From Anaerolineae bacterium (GTDB lineage Bacteria; Chloroflexota; Anaerolineae; JAFGEY01): a stretch of 20,623 bases of DNA. Shown one piece after another: positions 1-6,632 of this stretch (positions are counted from its first letter, which is position 1; each line of letters starts with the position of its first letter). The stretch is taken from contig JAFGJF010000163.1 in assembly GCA_016929205.1 (NCBI GenBank), forward strand, positions 1 through 20,623. Direction: 5' to 3'. The notes below the pieces were generated by a model that ran no database searches, had not been told where the DNA came from, and was given only the letters and a program-made list of their open reading frames with translations. The translations under genes and the position numbers were made by a program.

Positions 1-23
1 AGGATGTGTAAGGAGGGCTAAAT

Positions 24-1007
24 ATGCCTGAAGTTCCTGCTCAAGCGGCGGATGGAGGGTCTCCGCTTGTAACCATTGTCTTGATCGTCGGTGGCCTGTT
101 GTTTGTGGCCATTGTCGTGGCCCTGGTCATCATCCAGCGACGCCGGCCCAAGAATTTGGATGCCTTGGAGGCGCGCCTGGCCGAATACAGCGAGCGCGAT
201 ACGCCGATGACCCTGCAAGAGATTGAGCTGTCGGCGTCTTTTGCCGAGCGCATCATTTATCCCACGCTGGACAAGCTGGCCGCATTTGCGGGCCGGTTTA
301 TGCCGGCGCAGATCATTGAAGAGACGCAGCACAAACTCGAGCTGGCCGACAATCCAAACAATCTCACGCCGACGCGTTTTCTTGCGATTCGCTTCGGGGC
401 CATGATTGTCCTGGCGGGACTCATCTTTGTCTTGATGAGCATTGCCAAGATGCCACTTACTCGGCGCTTTTTGTTCACCGCCGTGGTCGCGGCCTTGGGG
501 TTTTTCCTGCCTGTATTGTGGTTGGGCAGCAAGATCAAATCCCGGCAGTCGGAAATCGTCAAGCAGCTTCCCGATGCCCTGGACTTGTTGACGATCTGTG
601 TTGAGGCTGGCCTGGGTTTTGACCAGGCGGTAGGCAAGTTGGTCGAAAAATCGGATGGCGAACTGCCGCGAGCGTTTAATCGTTATCTGCGCGAGGTGGC
701 CCTGGGCAAGTTGAACCGGGATGCGTTGTTGAGTATGTCGGCGCGTATGGAAGTGTCCGATGTGACGACCTTTGTCGCGGCTATTGTCCAGGCGCAGCAG
801 CTCGGCGTCAGCATGGCCAAGATTCTGCGCGTGCAATCCGAGCAGATGCGTCGTTTGCGTCGCCAACGTGCTGAGGAAAAGGCACACCAGGCTCCTGTCA
901 AAATGGTGTTCCCAATGGTGTTTCTGACGTTTCCATCGATCTTTATCATGCTGTTGGGGCCGGCCGCTTTGCTGATGATGGAGAGCGGCGTGTTGGGGGC
1001 CATCTAG
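24..1007 (+). CDS. tadC: TadC-like type II/IV secretion (T2SSF) membrane protein
   Basis: Inner-membrane platform protein of the Tad (tight adherence, type IVc pilus) type, 327 residues. It starts with a hydrophobic segment at about 17-37, followed by a charged linker, two membrane segments at about 124-141 and 149-168, a cytoplasmic T2SSF domain from about 180 (LPDALDLL at 182-189, EAGLGF at 194-199), and a C-terminal membrane segment around 297-318. This order and the PDALDLL..EAGLGFDQA signature are typical of TadC/GspF-family proteins. A good Shine-Dalgarno (AAGGAGG, 10-16) sits seven bases before the ATG. The window begins just upstream, so a tadB/tadA partner would be expected to the left but cannot be seen. 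Assignment to TadC rather than another T2SSF protein rests on size and layout. Confidence 0.87.
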   Translation: MPEVPAQAADGGSPLVTIVLIVGGLLFVAIVVALVIIQRRRPKNLDALEARLAEYSERDTPMTLQEIELSASFAERIIYPTLDKLAAFAGRFMPAQIIEETQHKLELADNPNNLTPTRFLAIRFGAMIVLAGLIFVLMSIAKMPLTRRFLFTAVVAALGFFLPVLWLGSKIKSRQSEIVKQLPDALDLLTICVEAGLGFDQAVGKLVEKSDGELPRAFNRYLREVALGKLNRDALLSMSARMEVSDVTTFVAAIVQAQQLGVSMAKILRVQSEQMRRLRRQRAEEKAHQAPVKMVFPMVFLTFPSIFIMLLGPAALLMMESGVLGAI

Positions 1008-1125
1008 AATCTGCTGGCAAAGACTCTCCAGCCCAAGCATCTGTTGGTTGTTTGTGCTGCTTTTGCTATCCGTAACGTGGATGCTGCGTTCGGATCTACA
1101 GGACGGTAAGGCAAGGAAGGCACAC

Positions 1126-1827
1126 TTGAGTGTTCTGTACTGGTTGCGGCGAGCCGGACGGGGATTGCTCGATTTGCTCTACCCTCCCCGCTGTGTAGCG
1201 TGTGGACAGATGGGTGTTTTGTATTGTGATGTCTGTCGCGAATCTGTGACACGCGTGACTGCACCTGTGTGCTCTCTTTGCGGCAAGTCTATTCCTGCTC
1301 CGGGTCTTTGCTCTCACTGCGTAAATCACCCTCTGGATATTGACGGCATTCGTTCCGTTGCCGTGTTTGGCGGCTCGTTGCGCAAGGCGATACACCATTT
1401 CAAATACCGGCACAGCCGCCATATGGCCGAACCATTAGGCGAGATGTTGGTCCGGTTTTGGCAACAGACGCCCCTTGTCGCCGAGGCGATCGTCCCCGTT
1501 CCACTCCATAGCAGGCGTTTGCGCGAGCGAGGCTATAATCAGTCGATGCTGTTGGCTCAACAATTGGAACAAGCAGCAGGCCTTCCTATCCTATCCGGTG
1601 TGTTACACCGAACCAAGTACACCGTGTCGCAGACCCACCTGGACGGGGATCAACGGCGGCAGAACGTTGCCGGCGCATTTGTGTGCAGAGAGGGGGTAAA
1701 AGACAAATCCGTATTGCTGGTTGACGACGTTTGCACAACGGGTGCGACTTTGGAGGCGAGCAGTATGGCCTTAAAGGCGGGCGGGGCTAAATCCGTGTGG
1801 GCTTTGACGTTGGCTCGCGCCCAATAG
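1126..1827 (+). CDS. comF: ComF-type phosphoribosyltransferase domain protein
   Basis: ComF/GntX family protein with a zinc-finger N-terminus fused to a type I phosphoribosyltransferase fold; in competent bacteria ComF acts in DNA uptake, elsewhere its role is unclear. Counting from TTG 1126 (233 residues), eight cysteines form paired CxxC units (23/26, 34/37, 49/52, 62/65). RERGYNQS follows at about 133-140, and the PRPP-binding loop VLLVDDVCTTGAT is at about 196-208. The start is uncertain. TTG 1126 has a good AAGGAAGG (1113-1120) five bases ahead and gives a normal ComF N-terminus. ATG 1081 and TTG 1048 are in frame but lack a clear ribosome site. The 118 bases after tadC hold no convincing terminator or promoter. 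Confidence 0.9.
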   Translation: MSVLYWLRRAGRGLLDLLYPPRCVACGQMGVLYCDVCRESVTRVTAPVCSLCGKSIPAPGLCSHCVNHPLDIDGIRSVAVFGGSLRKAIHHFKYRHSRHMAEPLGEMLVRFWQQTPLVAEAIVPVPLHSRRLRERGYNQSMLLAQQLEQAAGLPILSGVLHRTKYTVSQTHLDGDQRRQNVAGAFVCREGVKDKSVLLVDDVCTTGATLEASSMALKAGGAKSVWALTLARAQ

Positions 1828-1916
1828 ATTTCTGCCATGCGCCTTGCACGGGGGAACATGGTTAATCATAGTTGAACCGGTGTGGATGACAAACCACAGC
1901 CGGCGAAAGGAGTCGT

Positions 1917-2465
1917 ATGATGAAATTCGTAGTCCAAGGTAAGGGAATTGAGGTCACAGATCACTTGCACGACTATATCGAAAAAAAGTTGGGCAGGTTG
2001 GATCGCTACTTGCCTACGATTACCGAGGCACGGGTCGAGTTGTCTGCCGAAAAAACGCGCAGCTCTCAAGATCGCCAGGTTGCTCAGGTGACGGTTCGTG
2101 CGAATCGGGCCATCTTGCGCGCCGAAGAACGAACGAGCGATATCTTTACGTCGGTCGATATCGTTGTGGACAAGATCAAGCGACAGATCGATCGTTACAA
2201 AGACAAACGGCGTGATAAAAGCCGCGGTGTTCCGACCGAAGAGCTGCTGGTCGAAGAAAGCCCCGAGGTCGAGGAAGAACCAGGCAGCATTGTGCGTGTT
2301 AAGCGTTTCCAGGTAACGCCTATGGCGCCAGAAGAGGCTATCGAACAAATGGAATTGTTAGGCCACGATTTCTTTGTCTTTTACAACGTGGATGCAGGCA
2401 CGTTGAATGTGGTTTACAGTCGTCACGACGGAAACTATGGCTTGTTGCAGCCTGAAATGCAATAA
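1917..2465 (+). CDS. hpf: Long-form ribosome hibernation promoting factor
   Basis: Ribosome-associated inhibitor of the long HPF (RaiA/YfiA-like) class, which pairs 70S ribosomes into inactive 100S dimers in stationary phase. The 182 residues comprise an N-terminal S30AE/HPF domain (about 1-100, beginning KFVVQGKGIEVTDHLHDYIE), a charged acidic linker (about 104-123) and the C-terminal dimerisation domain (about 124-180, with VRVKRFQVTPMAPEEAIEQM and a terminal LNVVYSRHDGNYGLLQP). Full length and both domains support the long form. AAAGGA at 1906-1911 serves ATG 1917, or the adjacent ATG 1920. Only a weak promoter candidate is visible in the 89-base gap (TTGCAC, 17 bases, CATAGT). A strong hairpin follows the stop. 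Confidence 0.95.
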   Translation: MMKFVVQGKGIEVTDHLHDYIEKKLGRLDRYLPTITEARVELSAEKTRSSQDRQVAQVTVRANRAILRAEERTSDIFTSVDIVVDKIKRQIDRYKDKRRDKSRGVPTEELLVEESPEVEEEPGSIVRVKRFQVTPMAPEEAIEQMELLGHDFFVFYNVDAGTLNVVYSRHDGNYGLLQPEMQ

Positions 2466-2491
2466 ACCGTATCGAGTTTAGGACACCAGAT

Positions 2492-2523
2492 CGAGAGGCC
2501 CGGGATGATTCCCGGGCCTCTTG
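2492..2523. terminator. Strong hairpin between convergent genes, probable bidirectional terminator
   Basis: An 11-bp perfect inverted repeat (GAGGCCCGGGA at 2495-2505, TCCCGGGCCTC at 2510-2520) closes on a TGAT loop. Three further pairs extend the base (C-G, G-T, A-T). It lies 26 bases after the hpf stop and 18 bases beyond the end of the minus-strand operon, so it can end transcription from both sides. The following T run is poor on both strands, so rho-independent activity is inferred from stem strength and position. Confidence 0.75.
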
Positions 2524-2541
2524 TGCATGTGTGTCACGCGG

Positions 2542-2721
2542 TTAGCGAATAAAAAACGAGAGAGCGATCAATAGAGCAAACATGGCCGCTGCCAGAATGG
2601 CAACGCGTTTCAGGTCGGTGATCACATAGTCGTATTCCGACAGGTCAGCCGGTTGCTGTGTTTTGTCGGATGGCATTTCCAGCCTGACTGAAGGGGTGCG
2701 TCGAGCTTGTTTTTTTGACAT
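2542..2721 (-). CDS. Small single-span membrane protein downstream of sortase
   Basis: A 59-residue reading frame: a basic N-terminus (MSKKQARR), a polar middle, the segment DLSEYDYVITDLKRV, then one hydrophobic helix (AILAAAMFALLIALSFFI) ending in Arg. The ATG at 2721 is preceded by AAAAGGA with a six-base spacer, a clear ribosome site. It lies 26 bases after the sortase stop on the same strand, so the two are probably one transcript. The topology suggests a tail-anchored inner-membrane protein with a cytoplasmic N-terminus. I do not recognise a named family. The good ribosome site, codon pattern and genuine membrane segment argue that it is a real gene. Confidence 0.75.
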   Translation of the reverse strand: MSKKQARRTPSVRLEMPSDKTQQPADLSEYDYVITDLKRVAILAAAMFALLIALSFFIR

Positions 2722-2747
2722 CGTTTATCCTTTTGTGAAAAATGTGT

Positions 2748-3668
2748 TTATTGTTCCAATTCGGCGATGACGGCCAGGCGGTGTGTATCGATCATGTAAG
2801 GATAGCAGGTCATCACGGTCAAAATGGGGCTGCTGGTCGGATACATAATGCTGACGTCATCCGGGTCGACGATGCGCGTGGCGCGCACGATATAGGTGTA
2901 AGGTTGCTGCCCGGCGTAAATGATCATCTTTTCACCCACTTTGACGTTTTCCAGATAGCGCAAGATCTCACCATAGATATCGTTATGACCGGCGAGGAAG
3001 CAGTTGCCCCGTTCGCCGGGATTTGCCGAACCAATGAGATGCCCGGCGCCTTTTTTGAGCTGCTCCCAGTCAACGCCTTCTACGACCGGAACGTCCACGT
3101 TGATGCTGGGAATAACCAGGCGCGTGGGCATGCGCGGTCCGGGCGTAGGAATGGCGATGGCTGGCACCGGATTAAGGGGTTGGGGCTCTATGCCCTGTTC
3201 TGTGGGCGGTTTGTGGCCTCCCGGCAGAACCGAGACACGAATCAACGGTGTGGCTGTCGGCGTTGGCAGCGCATCGGCGAGTTGGGTTTCGTTCCAGTCA
3301 CGATTCAGAGTCCGAATGCTGAACACCAGGCTGGCGATGACGACAAGCAAGCCCACCAGGGCGACGATTTCAACGCCAAAGAGAATACGATCGCGCCACA
3401 GCTTGTTCGTGGCTCTTGGCTGCTGCTCACCTTTTTCCGGCAGCATGTCAACCTCAACCGGTCCCCAGGGGCTGCTTGCATCTGGCGGGCCGGGCAGAGC
3501 GGCGGGATCTGTTGTTGGCCTGATTTCGTCTACCACGATACGTTTTTCGAGTGAGGCAGCGATGCCCATACGCCGCATACGGGCCATCCGTTCTTCGCGG
3601 CGGCGAATCAACAGCACTTCTTCCAACTCTTCGTTAGTGAGATCCTGGACGTAGCGACGGTCTCGCAT
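2748..3668 (-). CDS. Sortase (class D/E-like), membrane-anchored transpeptidase
   Basis: Cysteine transpeptidase of the sortase family, 306 residues. It has an N-terminal cytoplasmic charged helix (residues 1-35, rich in Arg and Glu), a variable linker, one transmembrane helix (about 96-117), a Pro/Thr-rich extracellular spacer (about 133-180) and a sortase domain from about 182 (RLVIPSINVDVPVVEG). The catalytic triad is visible: His228 in LAGHND, Cys288 in TVMTCYPY and Arg297 in DTHRLAV. The ATG at 3668 has AAAGGAG 13 bases upstream, a long spacer, but no other start fits. No LPxTG-type substrate is encoded in this window, so the target is unknown. Class is uncertain; sortase identity is not. 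Confidence 0.93.
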   Translation of the reverse strand: MRDRRYVQDLTNEELEEVLLIRRREERMARMRRMGIAASLEKRIVVDEIRPTTDPAALPGPPDASSPWGPVEVDMLPEKGEQQPRATNKLWRDRILFGVEIVALVGLLVVIASLVFSIRTLNRDWNETQLADALPTPTATPLIRVSVLPGGHKPPTEQGIEPQPLNPVPAIAIPTPGPRMPTRLVIPSINVDVPVVEGVDWEQLKKGAGHLIGSANPGERGNCFLAGHNDIYGEILRYLENVKVGEKMIIYAGQQPYTYIVRATRIVDPDDVSIMYPTSSPILTVMTCYPYMIDTHRLAVIAELEQ

Positions 3669-3705
3669 CTGAGAATGAACACTCCTTTAACATAACCTTG
3701 ACTCG

Positions 3706-3734
3706 ATTATACCGTATCTCTGGGGTCGGGTCAA
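3706..3734 (-). promoter_or_regulatory. Sigma-70-type promoter for the sortase operon
   Basis: On the minus strand TTGACC (3734-3729), a 17-base spacer and a perfect TATAAT (3711-3706) predict a transcript start near 3699, about 31 bases before the sortase ATG. It is divergent from the pcm promoter, with eight bases between the two -35 boxes. Confidence 0.75.
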
Positions 3735-3742
3735 GCAGAGGG

Positions 3743-3771
3743 TTGACAAATCAACAGACAAGTGCTACAGT
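3743..3771 (+). promoter_or_regulatory. Sigma-70-type promoter for pcm and the radical SAM gene
   Basis: TTGACA (3743-3748, perfect), a 17-base spacer and TACAGT (3766-3771, four of six) face the pcm gene. The predicted start near 3778 leaves a leader of about 170 bases. It lies back to back with the sortase promoter. Confidence 0.65.
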
Positions 3772-3775
3772 GTAA

Positions 3776-3948
3776 GCAGGCTGGGGGTTTGGTGGGTTCA
3801 CTGCCGCTTGCTTTGACTGCCATCTGCCGGGGCATGTGGCGTTGCCCGAATCGATCGGCATCGTCTTTGATACGTTGCGCGATCGACCAATCATGACGTG
3901 GCAGCAACGAGTGGATCTGTGCTAGTGTGGATGTAGGTAGGCCAGGCT
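3776..3948 (+). other. Long 5' leader of pcm with a possible short ORF
   Basis: The leader between the predicted start and the pcm ATG is unusually long for this compact window. It contains a 29-codon open frame from GTG 3836 to TAG 3925 (starts VALPESIGIVFDTLRDRP) without a good ribosome site, and a weak GGGCA/TGCCC hairpin at about 3830-3845. No known riboswitch class was recognised. The frame may be a leader peptide, a gene remnant or chance. Confidence 0.3.
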
Positions 3949-4632
3949 ATGTTTTGGAAAAAGGCAGACGACGCAGATTATGAGTCGCAGCGCGAGTCTA
4001 TGGTGGACACTCAAATCGCTTCGCGAGGGATTCACGACGAACGTGTGCTGGCGGCAATACGGGTTGTGCCTCGCCATCGTTTTGTGCCCGATCACGTCGT
4101 TGGGTCAGCCTACAGGGATTCGCCGCTGCCGATCGGCGATGGTCAAACCATTTCCCAGCCATACATTGTCGCTCTGATGACCGAATTGTTGCAACTTGAA
4201 ACCAGCGATAAAGTGCTGGAGATTGGGACTGGTTCGGGCTATCAAACGGCCATCCTGGCTCAAGTCGTGGCCGAGGTGATCACGGTTGAACGGATCCCGG
4301 CATTGGCCAGGGCGGCGTCTCGAACCTTGACCGACTTGGGTTACGGGAACATTCACGTCAAGGTGGGCGACGGCACGCTGGGCTGGCCTGATGAAGCGCC
4401 CTACAATGCGATCATTGTCACGGCTGCATCACCGAGTATGCCCGAGCCGCTCAAGGCGCAGTTGGCCGATGGTGGTCGATTGGTGGCTCCTGTTGGCCCG
4501 CGCCGGGCGCAAATATTGCAGCGCGTGCGGCGTACCGGCGATCTGTTTCATACCGAGTCGCTGATAGGTGTGGCCTTTGTGCCGCTTATCGGCGAGCACG
4601 GCTGGCAAGAGCGGGGAGATGTCCGATTATAG
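3949..4632 (+). CDS. pcm: Protein-L-isoaspartate O-methyltransferase
   Basis: SAM-dependent repair enzyme that methylates L-isoaspartyl residues in damaged proteins so that they can revert to aspartate. The 227 residues include the family's N-terminal region (RESMVDTQIASRGIHDERVL, PRHRFVPD at about 41-48), GDGQTISQPY (63-72), the SAM-binding motif VLEIGTGSGYQTA (89-101), VGDGTLGW (139-146) and the IIVTAA strand. All conserved blocks are present and the length is normal. The ATG at 3949 has only a weak purine stretch upstream. The stop is 10 bases from the ATG of the radical SAM gene, so the two are probably one transcript. Confidence 0.95.
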   Translation: MFWKKADDADYESQRESMVDTQIASRGIHDERVLAAIRVVPRHRFVPDHVVGSAYRDSPLPIGDGQTISQPYIVALMTELLQLETSDKVLEIGTGSGYQTAILAQVVAEVITVERIPALARAASRTLTDLGYGNIHVKVGDGTLGWPDEAPYNAIIVTAASPSMPEPLKAQLADGGRLVAPVGPRRAQILQRVRRTGDLFHTESLIGVAFVPLIGEHGWQERGDVRL

Positions 4633-4642
4633 AGGATGCGAA

Positions 4643-5656
4643 ATGATACGAGAAGCGATGCTTTACGAAAAGTTGGGCGAGCAGTCCGTTCGCTGTGTTT
4701 TGTGCGCCCATCGCTGTGTGCTCAAGGTGGGCAAAAAAGGGCTCTGCGGCGTACGAGAAAACCGTGATGGAACATTGTACACGCTTGTGTATGGTAAAAG
4801 CATTTCGGCTGCCGTCGATCCGGTTGAAAAGAAACCGCTGTACCATTTTTATCCCGGCACAACGGCGTTTTCCATTGCCACGGTGGGATGCAATTTCCGC
4901 TGCGATTTTTGCCAAAATGCGGATATCTCGCAAGCGCCGCGCGAACGGCCAAATTGGGAAGACTGGAGCCGAGATCTGCCACCACAGCAGGTCGTGGCCC
5001 TGGCTGGACAAGAGGGATGTCAATCGATCGCCTATACCTATACCGAGCCCACGGTTTTTTTCGAGTATGCCTACGATTGCGCAACGCTGGCTACTGCGGC
5101 AGGGATTCAAAATGTGTTTGTTTCCAATGGGTATATGACGCCAGAGATGTTGGATACGATCGGTGAACATCTCCACGCCGCCAACATTGATTTGAAAGGG
5201 TCTGACGAATTCTACCGGACGCTGTGTGGGGCGCGCATGCAGCCGGTGTTGGACTCGATTGCCAGGATGCACGAGATGGGCGTGTGGGTTGAAGTGACGA
5301 CGCTGGTTATTCCGGGACGCAATGACGATGAGGAAACGTTGCGCGCCATTGCCGAGTTTTTGGTCTCGGTCGATGTCGATATACCGTGGCACGTTTCGCG
5401 TTTTACGCCTCGATACAAACTGCTCGATGTGCCGCCGACCCCGGTGTCGACGTTACATCGCGCCGCCGAGATCGGCTATGCGGCAGGTTTGCGCTACGTA
5501 TACGTGGGCAACGTCCTAAACAGTCCGTACGAGCATACGCGGTGTCCTGAATGCGGGCAGATCTGCATCCGTCGGCAGGGATATTCTATCCAAAATCTGC
5601 TGCGGGGAAAGAAATGCCCGACATGCGGCTACGAACTGGCGATTGTGATCGACTGA
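4643..5656 (+). CDS. amrS: AmmeMemoRadiSam-type radical SAM protein (AmrS-like)
   Basis: Radical SAM enzyme of the AmmeMemoRadiSam / pyruvate formate-lyase-activating-like family, 337 residues from ATG 4643 (AGAGGA at 4631-4636, six-base spacer). It has an N-terminal cysteine cluster (C18, C21, C25, C35), the 4Fe-4S motif CNFRCDFC (83-90), the segments TYTEPTVFFEYAYD and VSNGYMTPEML, and a C-terminal zinc-ribbon-like pair (CPECG at about 301, CPTCG at about 325). The layout fits AmrS; its reaction is not settled to my knowledge. Partners after which the family is named (AMMECR1 and MEMO1 proteins) are absent here. The C-terminal ribbon may be an extra feature. Confidence 0.9.
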   Translation: MIREAMLYEKLGEQSVRCVLCAHRCVLKVGKKGLCGVRENRDGTLYTLVYGKSISAAVDPVEKKPLYHFYPGTTAFSIATVGCNFRCDFCQNADISQAPRERPNWEDWSRDLPPQQVVALAGQEGCQSIAYTYTEPTVFFEYAYDCATLATAAGIQNVFVSNGYMTPEMLDTIGEHLHAANIDLKGSDEFYRTLCGARMQPVLDSIARMHEMGVWVEVTTLVIPGRNDDEETLRAIAEFLVSVDVDIPWHVSRFTPRYKLLDVPPTPVSTLHRAAEIGYAAGLRYVYVGNVLNSPYEHTRCPECGQICIRRQGYSIQNLLRGKKCPTCGYELAIVID

Positions 5657-5702
5657 TCCAGACACATAAAGCTAAACGATTTTTTCCCCTATGAGAGGCG
5701 TT

Positions 5703-5861
5703 CAAAAGTTGTAAGCGTTCAGGGGGTGCCAGAAACCAGGTTTTTAGCAATATCTAAGCAAGGTAGCGTTATCTAGCAACATGATCGACATTCCGAAACG
5801 AATCATTCTGCATCAAAAACCTGGTTTCTTATCTTACTCCCCTGAACGCTTGGCAAAAGTT
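5703..5861. repeat. 8-bp direct repeats flanking the inverted-repeat element
   Basis: CAAAAGTT occurs at 5703-5710 and again at 5854-5861, exactly outside the two ends of the inverted-repeat element. An 8-bp perfect repeat in this position looks like a target-site duplication made on insertion. Confidence 0.65.
5711..5853. mobile_element. 143-bp MITE-like element with terminal inverted repeats (IS66-like ends)
   Basis: The left end reads GTAAGCGTTCAGGGG and the right end, on the opposite strand, CCAAGCGTTCAGGGG. Thirteen bases match perfectly (5713-5725 with 5839-5851). A second arm, AGAAACCAGGTTTTT (5731-5745), pairs perfectly with AAAAACCTGGTTTCT (5815-5829). About 69 bases lie between the inner arms and no protein is encoded. 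CAAAAGTT flanks both sides. From general knowledge, IS66-family ends begin GTAA and insertion duplicates 8 bp, so a non-autonomous IS66-type derivative is the best guess. The right tip (CC instead of GT) deviates. The palindromic AAACCNGGTTT core resembles intergenic repeats I recall from cyanobacteria and Chloroflexota. It sits 54 bases after amrS and 41 bases before the zinc protein's end. Confidence 0.6.
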
Positions 5862-5894
5862 TAGAAAATCTTGTCCGGGTCAGTAGACGGTAGA

Positions 5895-6329
5895 TCATGA
5901 CGAGGTGTTTTGTGGACGGCTGCTTCCCAATGCTTCGACCCACCACCGGGAATGATCGTCTTCAAGGCCAGCACAATTTGCGCAAACTTTGCCTGATTGT
6001 TTTACAAATGCCCTGAATTCCCGCCCGCATTGAGTACACGTGACCTTGTGCGTGCTGTTTCTATAGTGAAAGGTCTGACAATCCTCGCACCAGACGACCC
6101 TGGGACGGCATCGCGCGCAAAGGTGCTTGACGACGTATTCATCGTTGACGTCCACGTACTGTTTCTGCCAACTCCAATCCCACGATCCCCAATCGATGGC
6201 CTCGTCGTGCATCCTGGCTCCGCACACGTCACAAATGACGATGTCGCCAATCGTACCGTCTGGGCGTTTTATATGTTCGATGCTCATGATAGTGTGTTTG
6301 CTCCCGTCTTTCCATTCAACAGTGCTCAC
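5895..6329 (-). CDS. Small multi-zinc-ribbon protein of unknown function
   Basis: A 144-residue protein with five CxxC pairs: 33/36, 71/74, 81/84, 98/101 and 116/119, suggesting two or more zinc ribbons. The N-terminal part (EWKDGSKHTIMSIEHIKRPDGTIGDIVICDVCG) looks like a small beta-rich lead-in. A Trp-rich stretch (DWGSWDWSWQKQY) separates the first CxxC from the rest. No enzyme motif is seen. The start is GTG 6329, placed almost exactly at the predicted transcript start, so the message may be leaderless. ATG 6287 (residue 15) is the alternative, with GGGAG 13 bases ahead. Codon and base use are more AT-rich than the core genes. I do not recognise the family; nucleic-acid or protein binding is only a guess. 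Confidence 0.7.
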   Translation of the reverse strand: MSTVEWKDGSKHTIMSIEHIKRPDGTIGDIVICDVCGARMHDEAIDWGSWDWSWQKQYVDVNDEYVVKHLCARCRPRVVWCEDCQTFHYRNSTHKVTCTQCGREFRAFVKQSGKVCANCAGLEDDHSRWWVEALGSSRPQNTSS

Positions 6330-6334
6330 CCTTC

Positions 6335-6363
6335 ATTATACACTACTCTTTCAAAATTGTGAA
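6335..6363 (-). promoter_or_regulatory. Near-consensus promoter overlapping the zinc protein start
   Basis: On the minus strand TTCACA (6363-6358, five of six), a 17-base spacer and perfect TATAAT (6340-6335) predict a transcript start at about 6328. That is within the GTG start codon at 6329-6327. Confidence 0.7.
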
Positions 6364-6632
6364 TCCGGAGAATTGCGGGTATGCCGTAAACCTCACGTGG
6401 TTGGATGCTCATCGTTCACACCCCTGTTCAACGTTTTTTCAGGAGTATTATGCCACATCAGGCAGATTTCGCCAACAGTATCAACTTTCAGTATACTATC
6501 TATTATTACACTGAATTTGCTCTTTGGTAATGCCAGATATAAGTAGATATAACCTTCAAATTCGCTGCGTTCATTTTGCCAAACGGCTGGACATACTATT
6601 CTTGGCTTGATTCATTTGTCGAGAAACTCTTC
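6364..6632. other. AT-rich stretch without a recognised gene
   Basis: Open frames here are short and lack ribosome sites or protein-like composition. A TATAAG/GATATA cluster near 6538-6552 could hold a weak promoter for the gene starting at 6633, but no good -35 box is spaced to it. It may be upstream debris of that gene. Confidence 0.4.

Noticed and set aside
1848..1876. Possible hpf promoter TTGCAC-17-CATAGT
   Set aside because: Both boxes match consensus poorly (three and four of six), so it is mentioned but not annotated as a promoter.
2742..3654. Long plus-strand open frames opposite the sortase gene
   Set aside because: They are mirror frames of a well-supported sortase and contain no recognisable domain.
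6127..6546. A 139-codon plus-strand open frame antisense to the zinc-ribbon gene
   Set aside because: It has no ribosome site, low-complexity Ser/Thr-rich composition, and overlaps a better-supported minus-strand gene with a strong promoter.
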